This document shows positions 34,965-44,799 of a stretch of 64,000 nt of DNA, piece after piece. The stretch comes from Ancylostoma caninum. Taxonomy: Eukaryota; Nematoda; Chromadorea; Rhabditida; Ancylostomatidae. Each line of letters opens with the position of its first letter. The stretch's first letter is position 1. Location of the stretch: positions 402,023 to 466,022 of the forward strand of contig JBAJFG010000448.1 of assembly GCA_037903475.1 (NCBI GenBank). The letters are read 5' to 3'. The position numbers were made by a program, and so were the translations under genes. The notes under the pieces were generated by a model. That model was not told the origin of the DNA. It worked only from the letters and a program-made list of their open reading frames with translations, and searched no databases.

Positions 34965-35175
34965 ATTATTCGAATCCTCGAATACTCGAATATTCGAATA
35001 ATCGAATACTTCAACTTTTCGAATAATTCCAATATTCGAATAGTCGAATATTTCGAGTTCTCGAATAATTTGAAAATTCGAATAATCGAATATTCCAACT
35101 TTTCGAATAATTCCAATATTCGAATAGTCGGATATTTTGAATTTTCGAGTTATTCGAATATTCGTTCGAAAATAT
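34965..35175. repeat. TTCGAATA repeat with ~80-bp higher-order unit
   Basis: Beyond the basic 'attcgaat' motif, the block 'ttcaacttttcgaataattc' plus 'caatattcgaatagtcg' occurs twice about 80 bp apart, so the array has a higher-order period. The 117- and 125-codon frames here come from the repeat. Confidence 0.8.
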
Positions 35176-35329
35176 TCGTTAGAATGCCAATGTATATGTG
35201 CCATATTGGCTACTCTACGCAAATGTCAATTTTTTATCTGTATGAAAATATTGACTGTGAGCCGAGTTATGGCGTTCTAAAAATTTAGGTGCAACTGCCC
35301 CGGAACTTTTGCACGCGCCTAATATAATA

Positions 35330-38300
35330 GATCTGCAATGATCAACGTTTGCATATGGCCAAACATTTTTTTCTTGACTTGGAGTATCTTGCTAAAAAAA
35401 CAATGGAACAGGGCTTCTGGAAGCGGCAATAATGACAAACTCAACATAAGGTTTGCCGTGTGATATGTGCGATATGTGCATCTAGAGCGGTTAAGGGTTA
35501 TGTAGCTTTAGACGAAATCACTACTATTCGCAAACGCGGAGAATCTGCGCTAAATGTGGATGGGAGTGATTTTTTTGAGTTTGGTTGACCCAAAAATGAC
35601 AATCCTCGAAAACGATCACATATGCAAATTTACTAGGATAAGAACTGATACCAAACGAGAACCTACAGATTAAACGCGAAGTATTCATGCAGGGTTTTCC
35701 CTTGGATCAAATGTGGATATCTTTCTCGAGTAATTGAAGTACTCAAATATTCAAAGTATTTATTAGAATGTTCGAATATTGAAGCATATGAAGGTTTTGA
35801 TAAAATATGAAAATGTTTCAAATATTCGACACAATGACTATAATGCGCGGGACTCCATTACATGCAACGTAAGCCGCGAATTGTATGTGGGAGAGCCAAG
35901 GAGGCCGCTGAGGAAAAAGGTTGACGAGACTGTCCATTCACAATTATATACCACCGGTAGCTTCTCCAAGCACTGCACGACCATATGCAAGCGAGGATCT
36001 GTTACATAACTCGAAGTCGAAATATTGCATCATCATTTCAAGATACTTCCGACGATAAAGATTATATAAATGAAAGAAAGTAAACGGTGCGAACCAGAGA
36101 TTAGCAGTAGAGAAGTACTTGGGGAGACTCCGAAACTTATTACTCGATTGAGAGCGAAGATGCAGAATAGAATCATGATAACTTGATAGAACCTGATCAT
36201 GATATCATGAAACTTCGAATACCCACTTTGTGTCAATGCGCCAAATGTTGATTAAGTAAGTCTTCGAAGAAGTTTTCATCCTTGGCTGGAAGCAAAGGAG
36301 AGCGTGAAACTTAGCAAAAGACACATCTAATTTCTTTTATGGGGACGGCCACTACCAATACTATTTCTACATGCATACAGTACATAAGGGCGCGTGGAAA
36401 TTCTTGACTCCCTGTAAAGAGTAACAGCGCAAGCTGTGAAACTACAACAATTTTCACAGCAGCATGGGGGAAAACTGAGCGGACTAAATTTCAACAGTCA
36501 TGCTCAATCGGGCCGTTTTGCTCAGATACCATGACCAAAACAAGTATGTGATTCCCCCCCCCCCCCCCTCCCATAAAAAATGGTGCGCGAGTATTCGCAG
36601 ATTAAGAGCCAAGCCCACGGCTGAGTCAGCTTGTTGAGGGCAGCTTTGATCAAAGCCAGAGGCGAACATTATCTTCAGTACTTCCGGCACACCTGTGTCA
36701 AATTCTCACACTGTCTACGGCATGACAAAAAGGCCAGAGACTACCATATTGGACAAAACAGATAGTTTGTAAAGTTTCTTCTCATTTTGTGATAAAGGCT
36801 GTGTGGCTGTTTTCTCACTATAGTTGATCAATACTCTCCACGCACCCTGTACCGTAGCGGTCAGGAAGGAGTGATCAGCTGCAGTATCGATCAGGGAATC
36901 TTTTGTTAAAATTCACCTCTTGAAAGTCTATGGGAGCTTCCAAAGAGCAGGTTATCATGGGCAGAGACTCAGTTCCGGTTGATTTATTGAGCTGGATCTT
37001 CGATTTTCTTGGCTTCCACGGATTTCGCCCAATATCTCCACTCCCAGCTTTTGAGAAAAAGGAAGAGTTGATACGGAATAGGAACCGCTACTGTTTTTAC
37101 TAGAATGTTATTGCTGCACTTCTTTTTACTGCTCCAATGAAAAAAAAATTAGTAGGTCGAATTTAACAAGAAAAACTATCACTGCATCTTAAGAATATGA
37201 ATTGTATTACAGTTTCCACTCGGTCATTAGAATGATAAAGTTACTATAAGAATTTTGTAATTGGTCTCACACGAAATGCCCTGTCGGAATGGTTGTTCTT
37301 TCTTCGAAATAAGCAAAAATTCACTTTTCTCTCTACTGTTAGACCTGTTGGAAATTCCACTTTTTTATACGAACAGAAGAACGATAGAACACGAATATTA
37401 TTGCAGAATACTCGCTTATATTAGGATTTGGAATGACTCGCTCTTGAAACGGGATGAGGAGATGCAATCGAGGAACCAACATATTGATGAAAGTGGTGAT
37501 TGTGGACCTAGAACACCATAGTTTTAATTACAAGCAGTTTACGTTAATGTTGACTCATGAGCGAAAGAAAATCATGGATCTCCCTCAGTCGAGAAATCCC
37601 CAGCCTGTTTTCTGGTGCGACAGGTGGTGGATAGGAGGTTGATGGGGAACTTAAAACAGCTATGCGCTTACCCTGCGACGAGTGTAGATCTAGTGGATGG
37701 GCTCTATATTCTGGCAGTGCTGGATATTCACATGGCCGGCATATGAGTGCGAACATGCGCTCACACGTGTGGATGTAGGCAAACGCTTATGTTTTGGTTG
37801 TATTCTGCACATCAGTTCCAGCCTGTTTTCTACTAAAAGCCTGCTTTCTAACGAATGGGAACCATGTGAGAGGAAAGTTGGGGTCGTCTCTAACAAACAA
37901 GTTTCTTGTCTATTCCAGGTGTCTTGTTTATGTCAAGTGAGGGGTACCCCCACGGCCCATCAAATGAATTGCGACGTCATTACATTGTAGAAACACGGCT
38001 GTGACGGCCAAGCAAATCGACGCCCACTCTCGGGACTTGGTAGGTGTGGAAAGTACTACGCGGGGTTCTGGTAGTTCGCAACAGCGCCATCATGCGGTGG
38101 GAGGTGACAGAGTGAAGAGAGCAGATTAATCCTTAAGTTCCACAACGTCGCTGAGACTTACTTTTTAATCTTGAATGTAGGACGTTGTCGGGCTGGTTGT
38201 GTGAGCTTGCAGCTGCATTTGAACGGCAACGGATTGAGCTGTGCGCAATACAGAAGGGGAAACACTTGGGTAGCAAGACGACAGACTTTGAAAGTCATTT

Positions 38301-38540
38301 ACTATAGCAGTACAGATACCAGAAGTAGAGCCTGGATCGCAGTTGTGAAGCGGATCCAAGGTTTGGTGGCAGAAGGGCAGCGTTTTGATGATCACCTATA
38401 AAAGAATTGTCATTGTTACTTATGAGAGATGCCTTCAATTCTTTTCGGCGTACCCTCCACGAGCAGGGTGTTCTGACCTACTTGAGGACGACTTCTGAGC
38501 TTTACTTGAAGAGAAAACCATCGCGGAGCCACCAGCAAAT
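35330..38540. other. no firmly supported gene
   Basis: There is a C15 run at 36554-36568 and a plus frame at 37261-37521 with a protein-like middle (EIPLFYTNRRTIEHEYYCRI) but no ATG or splice chain. I find no repeat with clear ends. Confidence 0.35.
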
Positions 38541-38551
38541 TCGGTATTCGT

Positions 38552-38992
38552 AACATGAGATCTGATCGATCATGTAGGAGCAGATAAAGCACACTACAGA
38601 TACCATGACAGATTCAGCTATCGGAGGCATGGCAAAGATGATTACGTGACGTTCGTCACCTGTCCTTCCGCGAACGCGGCGAAAAGGGCGGGGTGCGCGA
38701 CGAACCCTCCCGGGGTGTGGGGTGTTATACCTGGAGAGGGCGGTGCGGCCCAGCTCTGCGATTGGCCAGAGCTCGACCGCGCTTCCCACTTCAGGTATAA
38801 CGCTCCATACCCACCCTCCCAGTGTCTGCGCTAGGGAAAAAAAGGTAGTGCCGCGCGCGAATTCGCGCGCGGGGGCGCGGCGGGTGACGAACGTCCGTAG
38901 ACGAACATGAGATCTGATCGATCATGTAGGAGCAGATAAAGCACATTACAGATACCATGACAGATTCAGCTATCGGAGGCATGGCAAAGATG
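38552..38992. repeat. 263-bp GC-rich insert between 89-bp direct repeats
   Basis: 38552-38640 and 38904-38992 are 89-bp direct repeats with about one difference. The intervening 38641-38903 is strongly GC-rich and has short inverted ends (GACGTTCGTCACC at about 38649, GGTGACGAACGTC at about 38882), plus an internal inverted pair (ggtgttatacct / aggtataac). The repeats begin and end exactly at the insert borders, as a target duplication would. The repeat contains an acceptor TTACAG. The downstream copy ends at AAGATG^GTGAGC (possible exon reading DSAIGGMAKM), while the upstream copy lacks the donor. Confidence 0.8.
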
Positions 38993-39400
38993 GTGAGCGT
39001 AATCTCGACTACAACCTCGTCATGGTGAACTCGAAAGCGTCTGTCCCATCTTCTATTCTCCCATATGCAGCGCCAATACACTAGCAATGACTGAGTTCGT
39101 TTTTGCGCAGCAATATGGTTAGTTGCTGTTTACTGACGCGAAGGTAGTGCTGCACGAGACGGTCACCACACAGCACCAACCTTTGGAATAGCCATTTCGG
39201 TTCGCTTCTCAGCTTTTCCCAAACCGACACATTGCTAAGTCTGCGAAGTGGAACAATGAGTCAATGGAAAACGGCGCAACCGGCAGCTGCCTATCCTGGC
39301 ATTCAGTTGGAGCTCGAAAGGCCATTAAAGTTGCTAAGCCACCGGTGCTAAGCAGAAAAGCAATATTTCGCTCAAAATGATCGATTATCAGTGATATACT

Positions 39401-40570
39401 ATGTTAAAAGAAGACATATATGGTCTCAATGACATCAACCACTTCGACCGAACAGATTTCTTTCAAGAAGAGCTGAGAACTGCATCAGAGGAATCGTATG
39501 GTCTAGATAGACACCATACCTCCCAAAGCTACCAAATAAATAAGGTCACTCTGCTAAGAAGATCCAATCGCAATCATACCCCTGGTAAGGTCGGACTCCA
39601 CTCTTGCCATCATCCCCAGTCCCACCCTTGCCACCATCCCCATCAACTAGCCCTCGAGCAGTTCCTTTCATGATGTTGTTCCGTGTTTATGTATACTACG
39701 GAGTTTACACTTTCGAACAGTATCGGTTGCTTCCTGATCCCTATTGAACTTAATATGTACGACATGTGACTACTTATGCATACGTATACCTGTTCCAAGT
39801 AAGAATTCCCAGAAGACAGGTGGAAGCTCCCCTCCCAAACGCTGCAGTGTTTGATAGCACTACATTCCAGAACAAAATTTCATATACCGAATCTAGTGTA
39901 CTCGGCGATGGCGAGTCTTTCACCTATGGAAATTATTAGATATCCTGAGGACTCGAAATTAGGTAAGTCTGAAAGAAAAACACTCATTGACATTTCCGTT
40001 CGCTTGAGGCAATTATAAGTAATTGTCTAGGGAAAAGTACCTCATTTTCTGACATCATGAACTTACTGTATTCATTGTACCCTAGCCTTACAACCTCCCA
40101 AAGCGATGCGACACTACGACGATTGTACACTAGTCCGTGCTCTTTTTTTTTGTTGTATTGGCTGAACTCTTTTCAAAGGATATCAAATAAAAGCCACCAC
40201 ATAAATGAAGAATTTTGGTAACCGTTTAGATTTGCTACATGTGTCGGTGCATTTTAGAGCGTTTACTGCGCGAAAAGCATCAATGCACTTTCACTAACTC
40301 ATTTCAGCAGGCACTAAACTCGCCTAGTAGCTACAGTATCAAGGTAACGAGTCTTCCTCACATGAAGTTTTGTTTTCCACATTTTTCTTATTTGAGGAAA
40401 AACCTTGGTCACATCGCTGAGAAAGTTGCGGTCCTCTTTGCAATTGACACAATTTATGGAGGATTCTACGGCGCTCCACATCAAGTGAGCGTACAATGTT
40501 ATCTTCTTTCACAAAGATAACTGATTTGATGTTTCATATTTTCTGTTCCCATTGTTAGCTTCGAGTTTAA
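39401..40570 (+). CDS. unrecognised protein, five phase-matched exons
   Basis: Exons with matching phases: 39401-39584 (ATG; MLKEDIYGLNDINHF, ends CCTG^GTAAGG), 39662-39725 (FMMLFRVYVYYGVYTFEQY), 39871-39962 (KFHIPNLVYSAMASLSPME, ends TTAG^GTAAGT), 40258-40484 (ERLLREKHQCTF to AVLFAIDTIYGGFYGAPHQ, ends CAA^GTGAGC) and a short last exon at 40559-40570 (LRV, stop). All four junctions complete codons. The product is about 192 residues with two moderately hydrophobic stretches (exons 2 and 4) and no signal peptide. Read-through past 40484 would instead end at 40518. I know no family match. The 39662 and 40559 exons are the least certain. Confidence 0.5.
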
Positions 40571-40684
40571 GTGCAAGATTCTAAAGCAATTATTATAGTC
40601 TGAGTCTGAAGTAGTATTTAGCATGTTTGAGGGCACAGAAGTCCGGCAACATTAGCCTCATCTTCAGATTGTTTACGGACGTAC

Positions 40685-40920
40685 TGCGGCTTCGCGGTGA
40701 CAAGGGTGCGCCCGCGTCCAAAATCGGGGAAATACCTGCCGGTGATTTCAACGCTGTGATAAGAGTACGCCAGTGCCGAAATGGGAGAACGCCTGAAGGT
40801 GAGTTTAACGCCGCGGTAAGGGTATGCGTGCCAAAAGTGGGAAACGCTTATAGAAGGGTCCAACGATGTGATTAGTGTGCGCCGGGGCCCATCAGTGGGA
40901 AAATATTATGAGATAGGTCC
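40685..40920. repeat. diverged tandem repeat, ~56-bp unit
   Basis: Four diverged units, each with a 'ggtgcgccngcgtccraaat' start and a 'gggaaa' middle, then 'ggtgattt(c/t)aacgc'. Plus-strand peptides repeat with it (KGAPASKIGEIPAGDFNAVI, then NGRTPEGEFNAAVRV). A related pair of units lies inverted at 45855-45980 (minus: KGAPASENGKTRGVVFNVVK). Confidence 0.7.
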
Positions 40921-41058
40921 ACCACTGCTCGAGAAGTTCTCTGGCGCCCAACAACTGAGAAACTGTCGATGCCAGGGCTCAGTGAGCAGTATACTACCCA
41001 TTTGTCTACTTGTTCTGTGTAGTTCTCCTCCAGTTCCCTGTTCTGCTCCTCTCTTTTG

Positions 41059-41365
41059 TTAATGCATGAGGATAATTCTTGTTCGGCTGTTTGCAGAAGA
41101 GGATGTGTGTAGGGGGTCTCTGAACCCTTTCCAGCATAGCAATGTTCTATTGAGGGACGGGTCCCACACCTGAACTGCATACTCTAGTAAAGACAGGACA
41201 TAATTTTTATACAGCTTAATATAAATGTTATTTCTCCCGAACTTGATGTTGCGAAACGGAATTGACATTCTTCTCGAGGCTACGCCAGAAACTCTGCTGA
41301 TATGTATTCTAGTGTGAAGGCCTTTATGTTGTCAATTCCAAGGTCGGATACAATCCTTCTTTGCC
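41059..41365 (-). pseudogene. non-LTR retrotransposon, C-terminal RT fragment
   Basis: The minus strand reads VRDLGID near 41355, then SRRMSIPFRNIKFGRN and YKNYVLSLLEYAVQVWDPSL, with RVQRPPTHILF in a shifted frame after about 41125. This is the thumb and C-terminal block of CR1/jockey-like reverse transcriptases (normally LYKxYVxPxLEYxxxVWxP followed by ExVQRRFT). An in-frame stop precedes SRR and a frameshift follows NRTLL. The catalytic core is absent. A 5'-truncated, dead copy. Confidence 0.75.
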
Positions 41366-41499
41366 AACGTAACTCGAGAATGAGAATAGATATTCGTATC
41401 AAAGCTCGGATAGCTTTGCTTACAAAAGAGTGAGACAAACTGTTAGCAAATCACAAATGTTAGTTGAACACAAAGGATCATGACTTAGCTGCGAAGGAC

Positions 41500-41965
41500 T
41501 CCAAATCGGAGTCGCGAGCACATCTGCCTTGCGCGAACACGGCTGCCCAGCAGTGACTTTCTCGTGGGAGGACTCCCTAGTGTCAAGTGGAGAGCGCTTA
41601 GTCGCAAGTGGAACAGCACTCCGATTTCTAGATTTTCGTGTTTCCCGCTATTTTAACACATTCGCGACCTTACACTTTTGGCATGGTGGGTCAGATGGGA
41701 CACACGCGCTTTTGCACAAGTTGGACCCGTGCTTAACCGCTCGAGCACGTGGTCCTACGTAGTGAGAATTTTTCCACCGCCTCATACTATCCCGAATTTG
41801 CGCAAATCTGAACACGATCTTTTCCTCTTTTGTGATCGTCAAGAGTGTTTCCAAATGTTTGTCGTCCATTCACTTGATACTGATTGTAGTTTCTTTTTCA
41901 TATTTATCGTTCTCTTTGGTGTATGTTTCAACCACATATCAAACAAAGTTTGAATGAAGATCTGG
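41500..41965. repeat. dispersed repeat related to 47985-48150
   Basis: The phrase 'gagcgcttagtcgcaagtgg' followed by 'aacagcactccgatttctag' matches 48065-48105 closely. A second internal phrase, 'gctcgagcacgtggtcctac', resembles 42078-42100. The 77- to 91-codon frames (41529-41953) are repeat by-products. Confidence 0.5.
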
Positions 41966-42777
41966 TTTGCCCAGTGCATGTATAGAAAGCTTGAATATTT
42001 GTTAGTATAACACTACATAGAGGTTTGCTAATTATGACTGTTTCACAGAAATATAACTCTGAAAAAAGTGTGCTCACCCGGCTGAGCACGCGGTCCCACC
42101 CGTCCTAGTAATTATGTGGGAAAACAAGAGAATTTTTCCAAACAACTGTTTGTAATTGAATTGAGCTGCATTTGATGAAGTTGCTCCTTCTCGGTGCTTC
42201 TCGTACCTTTCACAGTTTCTTGTTCTGGAATGTTTGCCTCTTCCTCAAGTTAAACATCAATTAACATCACCATGCAATCCTCGAGGAACAGAGGAAATAA
42301 GTAAAACTACACACATTTGCGGTCATCTATGTAAATACGCTGGAAAATACAGAAAAAGTATCACATAATGCTCAAAATGATGCAAGTCTCTTGATTCATT
42401 ACTTGCCCAGAAAACGCGGAAATGAGTGCAGTGAGTACAGTCTGGCCACCGTAACTACGAACGTCCGCTTCCTTAACTTGTCTAGAGCTACTGATAGCTA
42501 ATTTCGACTGGTATCTACGCTCCCAGCATATTACCTTGGATCCGGTTATAATTTTAATGTTGCTTCGCAGAGTTATCTAGTCGACTTCAGAAACCCGAGA
42601 TGCACCAGGGAGAATTTTTGTAAGTGCTGCCTTTTATCGTAGTAGAAAGAACGTGGACGTGATATATGAGAGATACCGTCCCAGCTGCGTCGATCACCTA
42701 CTATTCTGATAGCTGTGCAGCAGAAACGTGGCCCAAACAGCATAATACGTTGATTGCAAATCCTAACGTCATTTTTT

Positions 42778-42877
42778 CCCAGTTGCTGCTGTCCTCTCCT
42801 CAATCACAACCAACCTTGTTGCTGCCAAAATGAGGAGAACTTGAACACCAGCTGAGGAGAGGATGACAACAACTGGG
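42778..42877. repeat. inverted repeat, 25-bp arms, 50-nt loop
   Basis: CCCAGTTGCTGCTGTCCTCT (then cctca) at 42778 pairs with its inverse ending at 42877, with few mismatches. It is flanked by two unrelated open frames (42573-42803 and 42804-42995, minus), neither with a recognised domain. Confidence 0.75.
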
Positions 42878-43251
42878 AGGCGATGACGCTAGACTTCGTA
42901 CTCGGCGTATTCATTCCAGTAGAAGAACCTAGCATAGTGCAATTTTCGCTGATGAAGCTCTGGTCAAATTTGAATGACCTGTGCTTGAATATCAATTCAA
43001 GGCGTCCCTATTTCTCTCTTTTTATGCATCATCATAGAAATCCTCTTTTCTTGCGAGCATGCGGATCACTACCTCCCTAAACTTTGTTTTCATTTTCATC
43101 AGACTATCATATCTTCGGTTAATCTCAAGGGAACTTCTTTTTCACTTGCACTTTTGTGTCTTTAGTCTGATTGGCTACCATCATGTCTTGTGAAGGTTAA
43201 GAAAAGTGTCCTTCCATTTACCTGTGGAACCCAGGAGAATTTGAGAAGTGG

Positions 43252-43719
43252 GCCCGTAGTAGAGTGTCATGGCGGTGAGATGAACCACAAAACTCACCAC
43301 CACGCTTCAGGCGATGACTGCATCCCAGCGCACATCCACTAGATGTAGGATAGCACATCATTGCCACTCACGTCACTGCTAGAGCATGCATGTGGCAACA
43401 GAGGGGATCAGCGCCCTTTTGGGAGCTGATCGCCTTCTCATGCTGGGAGAGGTGGGTAAACGCAAAGTGAGACGGTCGGGGTGACTGTTAGAGCATGCGT
43501 TCACTCGCCTCTCGTACTATTTTTGCAGTATGAGAAGACGATGAGCTCCCAAAAGGGCGATGATCTCCTCTGTTGCCACACGCATGCTCTAACAGTGACG
43601 TGGGTGGCGATGATCTGCTATTCTATACCTCGTGGATGTGAGCTGGCATGTAATCATGGCCTGAACCGTGGTGGTGAGTTTTGGAGTTCATCTCACCGCC
43701 ATGACACTTTACAACGGGT
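43252..43719. mobile_element. palindromic element, ~190-bp arms
   Basis: The left arm from 43252 ('cccgtagtagagtgtcatgg') and the right arm ending at 43719 are inverted copies over about 190 bp, sharing 'cggtgagatgaac', 'aactcaccaccacg', 'acgtcactgytagagcatgc' and 'cgcccttttgggagct'. About 80 bp of unique DNA sits in the centre. Degraded kin lie at 17440-17920. No coding capacity. Confidence 0.85.
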
Positions 43720-43810
43720 CATGGTGTATGTCATGACCCCACTAAAATTTGAACGCTATTAACGAGTTAACGAATAAGTGGACACTGTCGGGTCCCCCAC
43801 AAATATCATT

Positions 43811-43856
43811 GTCTAAGCTGCTGTTACACCTTAGGTCTAAGCTGCTGTTACACCTC
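43811..43856. repeat. tandem duplication, 24-bp unit
   Basis: 'gtctaagctgctgttacacc' plus 4 bases, twice in direct tandem. Confidence 0.85.
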
Positions 43857-44581
43857 TACTGCGAGTGATTATGTTTGCGCATCAGTCTTCTATGAAAGGC
43901 TGTACTGGAATAATGAAAGTAAATTATTTACATTTACATTACATCACTTAAATCTGTTTATGAAAAAAATCACTCAAATCAATCATGTATTTCATGAGCA
44001 TGATAGTAATGTAGATAATACAGAAAAATCCAACATGAACGAATGAAAACAGTACTCGCAATTTTTGCATAAATAAAATGGTACAGAAAGACGCAGAAGG
44101 AAGATATCACGTAATGGTAAGAAAATATGAAGTTATGAATGGAAAACAGGGACCAGATTTCCAGGAAAAATCACTGTGACAATGTTAAAGTATTGTCTGG
44201 AAGTCATTCTGGAATGAGCAGAGATTATGACTGTATCTCCAGGTATGAAAACAGCATACGTTCAGGCATGAAGTCATTTCAGAACATACACAACGTATTT
44301 CAACCAGACATTTGTCAGCATCCCTCATTACATGCGTCGAACAGTTGTTAACTTTCTTCAGAAATAGGAATTCATTGTTCTGGGTCCAGAGAATCCTATG
44401 CACCGAATTCAATAGAAATTCGCCGACGACTATCGGCTGGAGACCTACTTGGGGTGCATGATTCTTACCATTCTCAACTTATGCGTTGATTTGACACGTG
44501 CAGAGGTTACCACATCACACTGTTAACGAGTGAACTGAAATGTGTTCAGACCTCCGAAGACTATCAAATACTAGGGATTAT

Positions 44582-44782
44582 TCAAGAAGCGTAAGTGCTG
44601 TAAACTGGATGTCTCCCTCGAGCTCTTGAGGTTTTTATGAATTTTGATCTGAATGACGCCGACAACGCGAGGAGCAACCAAGGATTAGAGAGTGCGAAAA
44701 AGTCTGCTGAGATAGTGAGCACAATGATAACCAGGGCATGACCGTCCGTTCCCACTGAGAAGATTCCCAATGCCAGCACACA
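44582..44782 (-). CDS. nematode 7TM chemoreceptor, last exon
   Basis: A 67-codon terminal exon after the strong acceptor ATTCTTTTCAG, in phase 0, ending TGA. It reads CVLALGIFSVGTDGHALVII, then SADFFALSNPWLLLALSAS, then FRSKFIK and a basic tail. A hydrophobic helix with D, a proline near its middle, LLL and a following S-x-x-x-R is what the seventh membrane segment and tail of nematode serpentine chemoreceptors look like. It also aligns loosely with the last exon of the 55801-57737 receptor. Earlier exons are not found upstream (44783-46500), so it may be an orphan exon or a decayed gene. Confidence 0.55.
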   Translation of the reverse strand, partial: CVLALGIFSVGTDGHALVIIVLTISADFFALSNPWLLLALSASFRSKFIKTSRARGRHPVYSTYAS

Positions 44783-44799
44783 CTGAAAAGAATGATTTG

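Larger units (their letters stand above)
31736..35322. mobile_element. 3.6-kb segment between inverted ends, TA-flanked
   Basis: The left end TTAGGTGCATGCAAAAGTTC (then cggggcagttg) is matched inverted by TTAGGCGCGTGCAAAAGTTC ending at 35322, with three differences in the outer 33 bp. Both are flanked by TA (31734-31735, 35323-35324), as in Tc1/mariner elements. No transposase is recognised inside. The interior holds TTCGAATA-type repeats and a GC-rich LINE-like block, so later insertions are likely. Confidence 0.6.

Noticed and set aside
34935..35288. A 117-codon plus and a 125-codon minus frame rich in Ile, Asn, Phe and Ser.
   Set aside because: Products of the TTCGAATA repeat.
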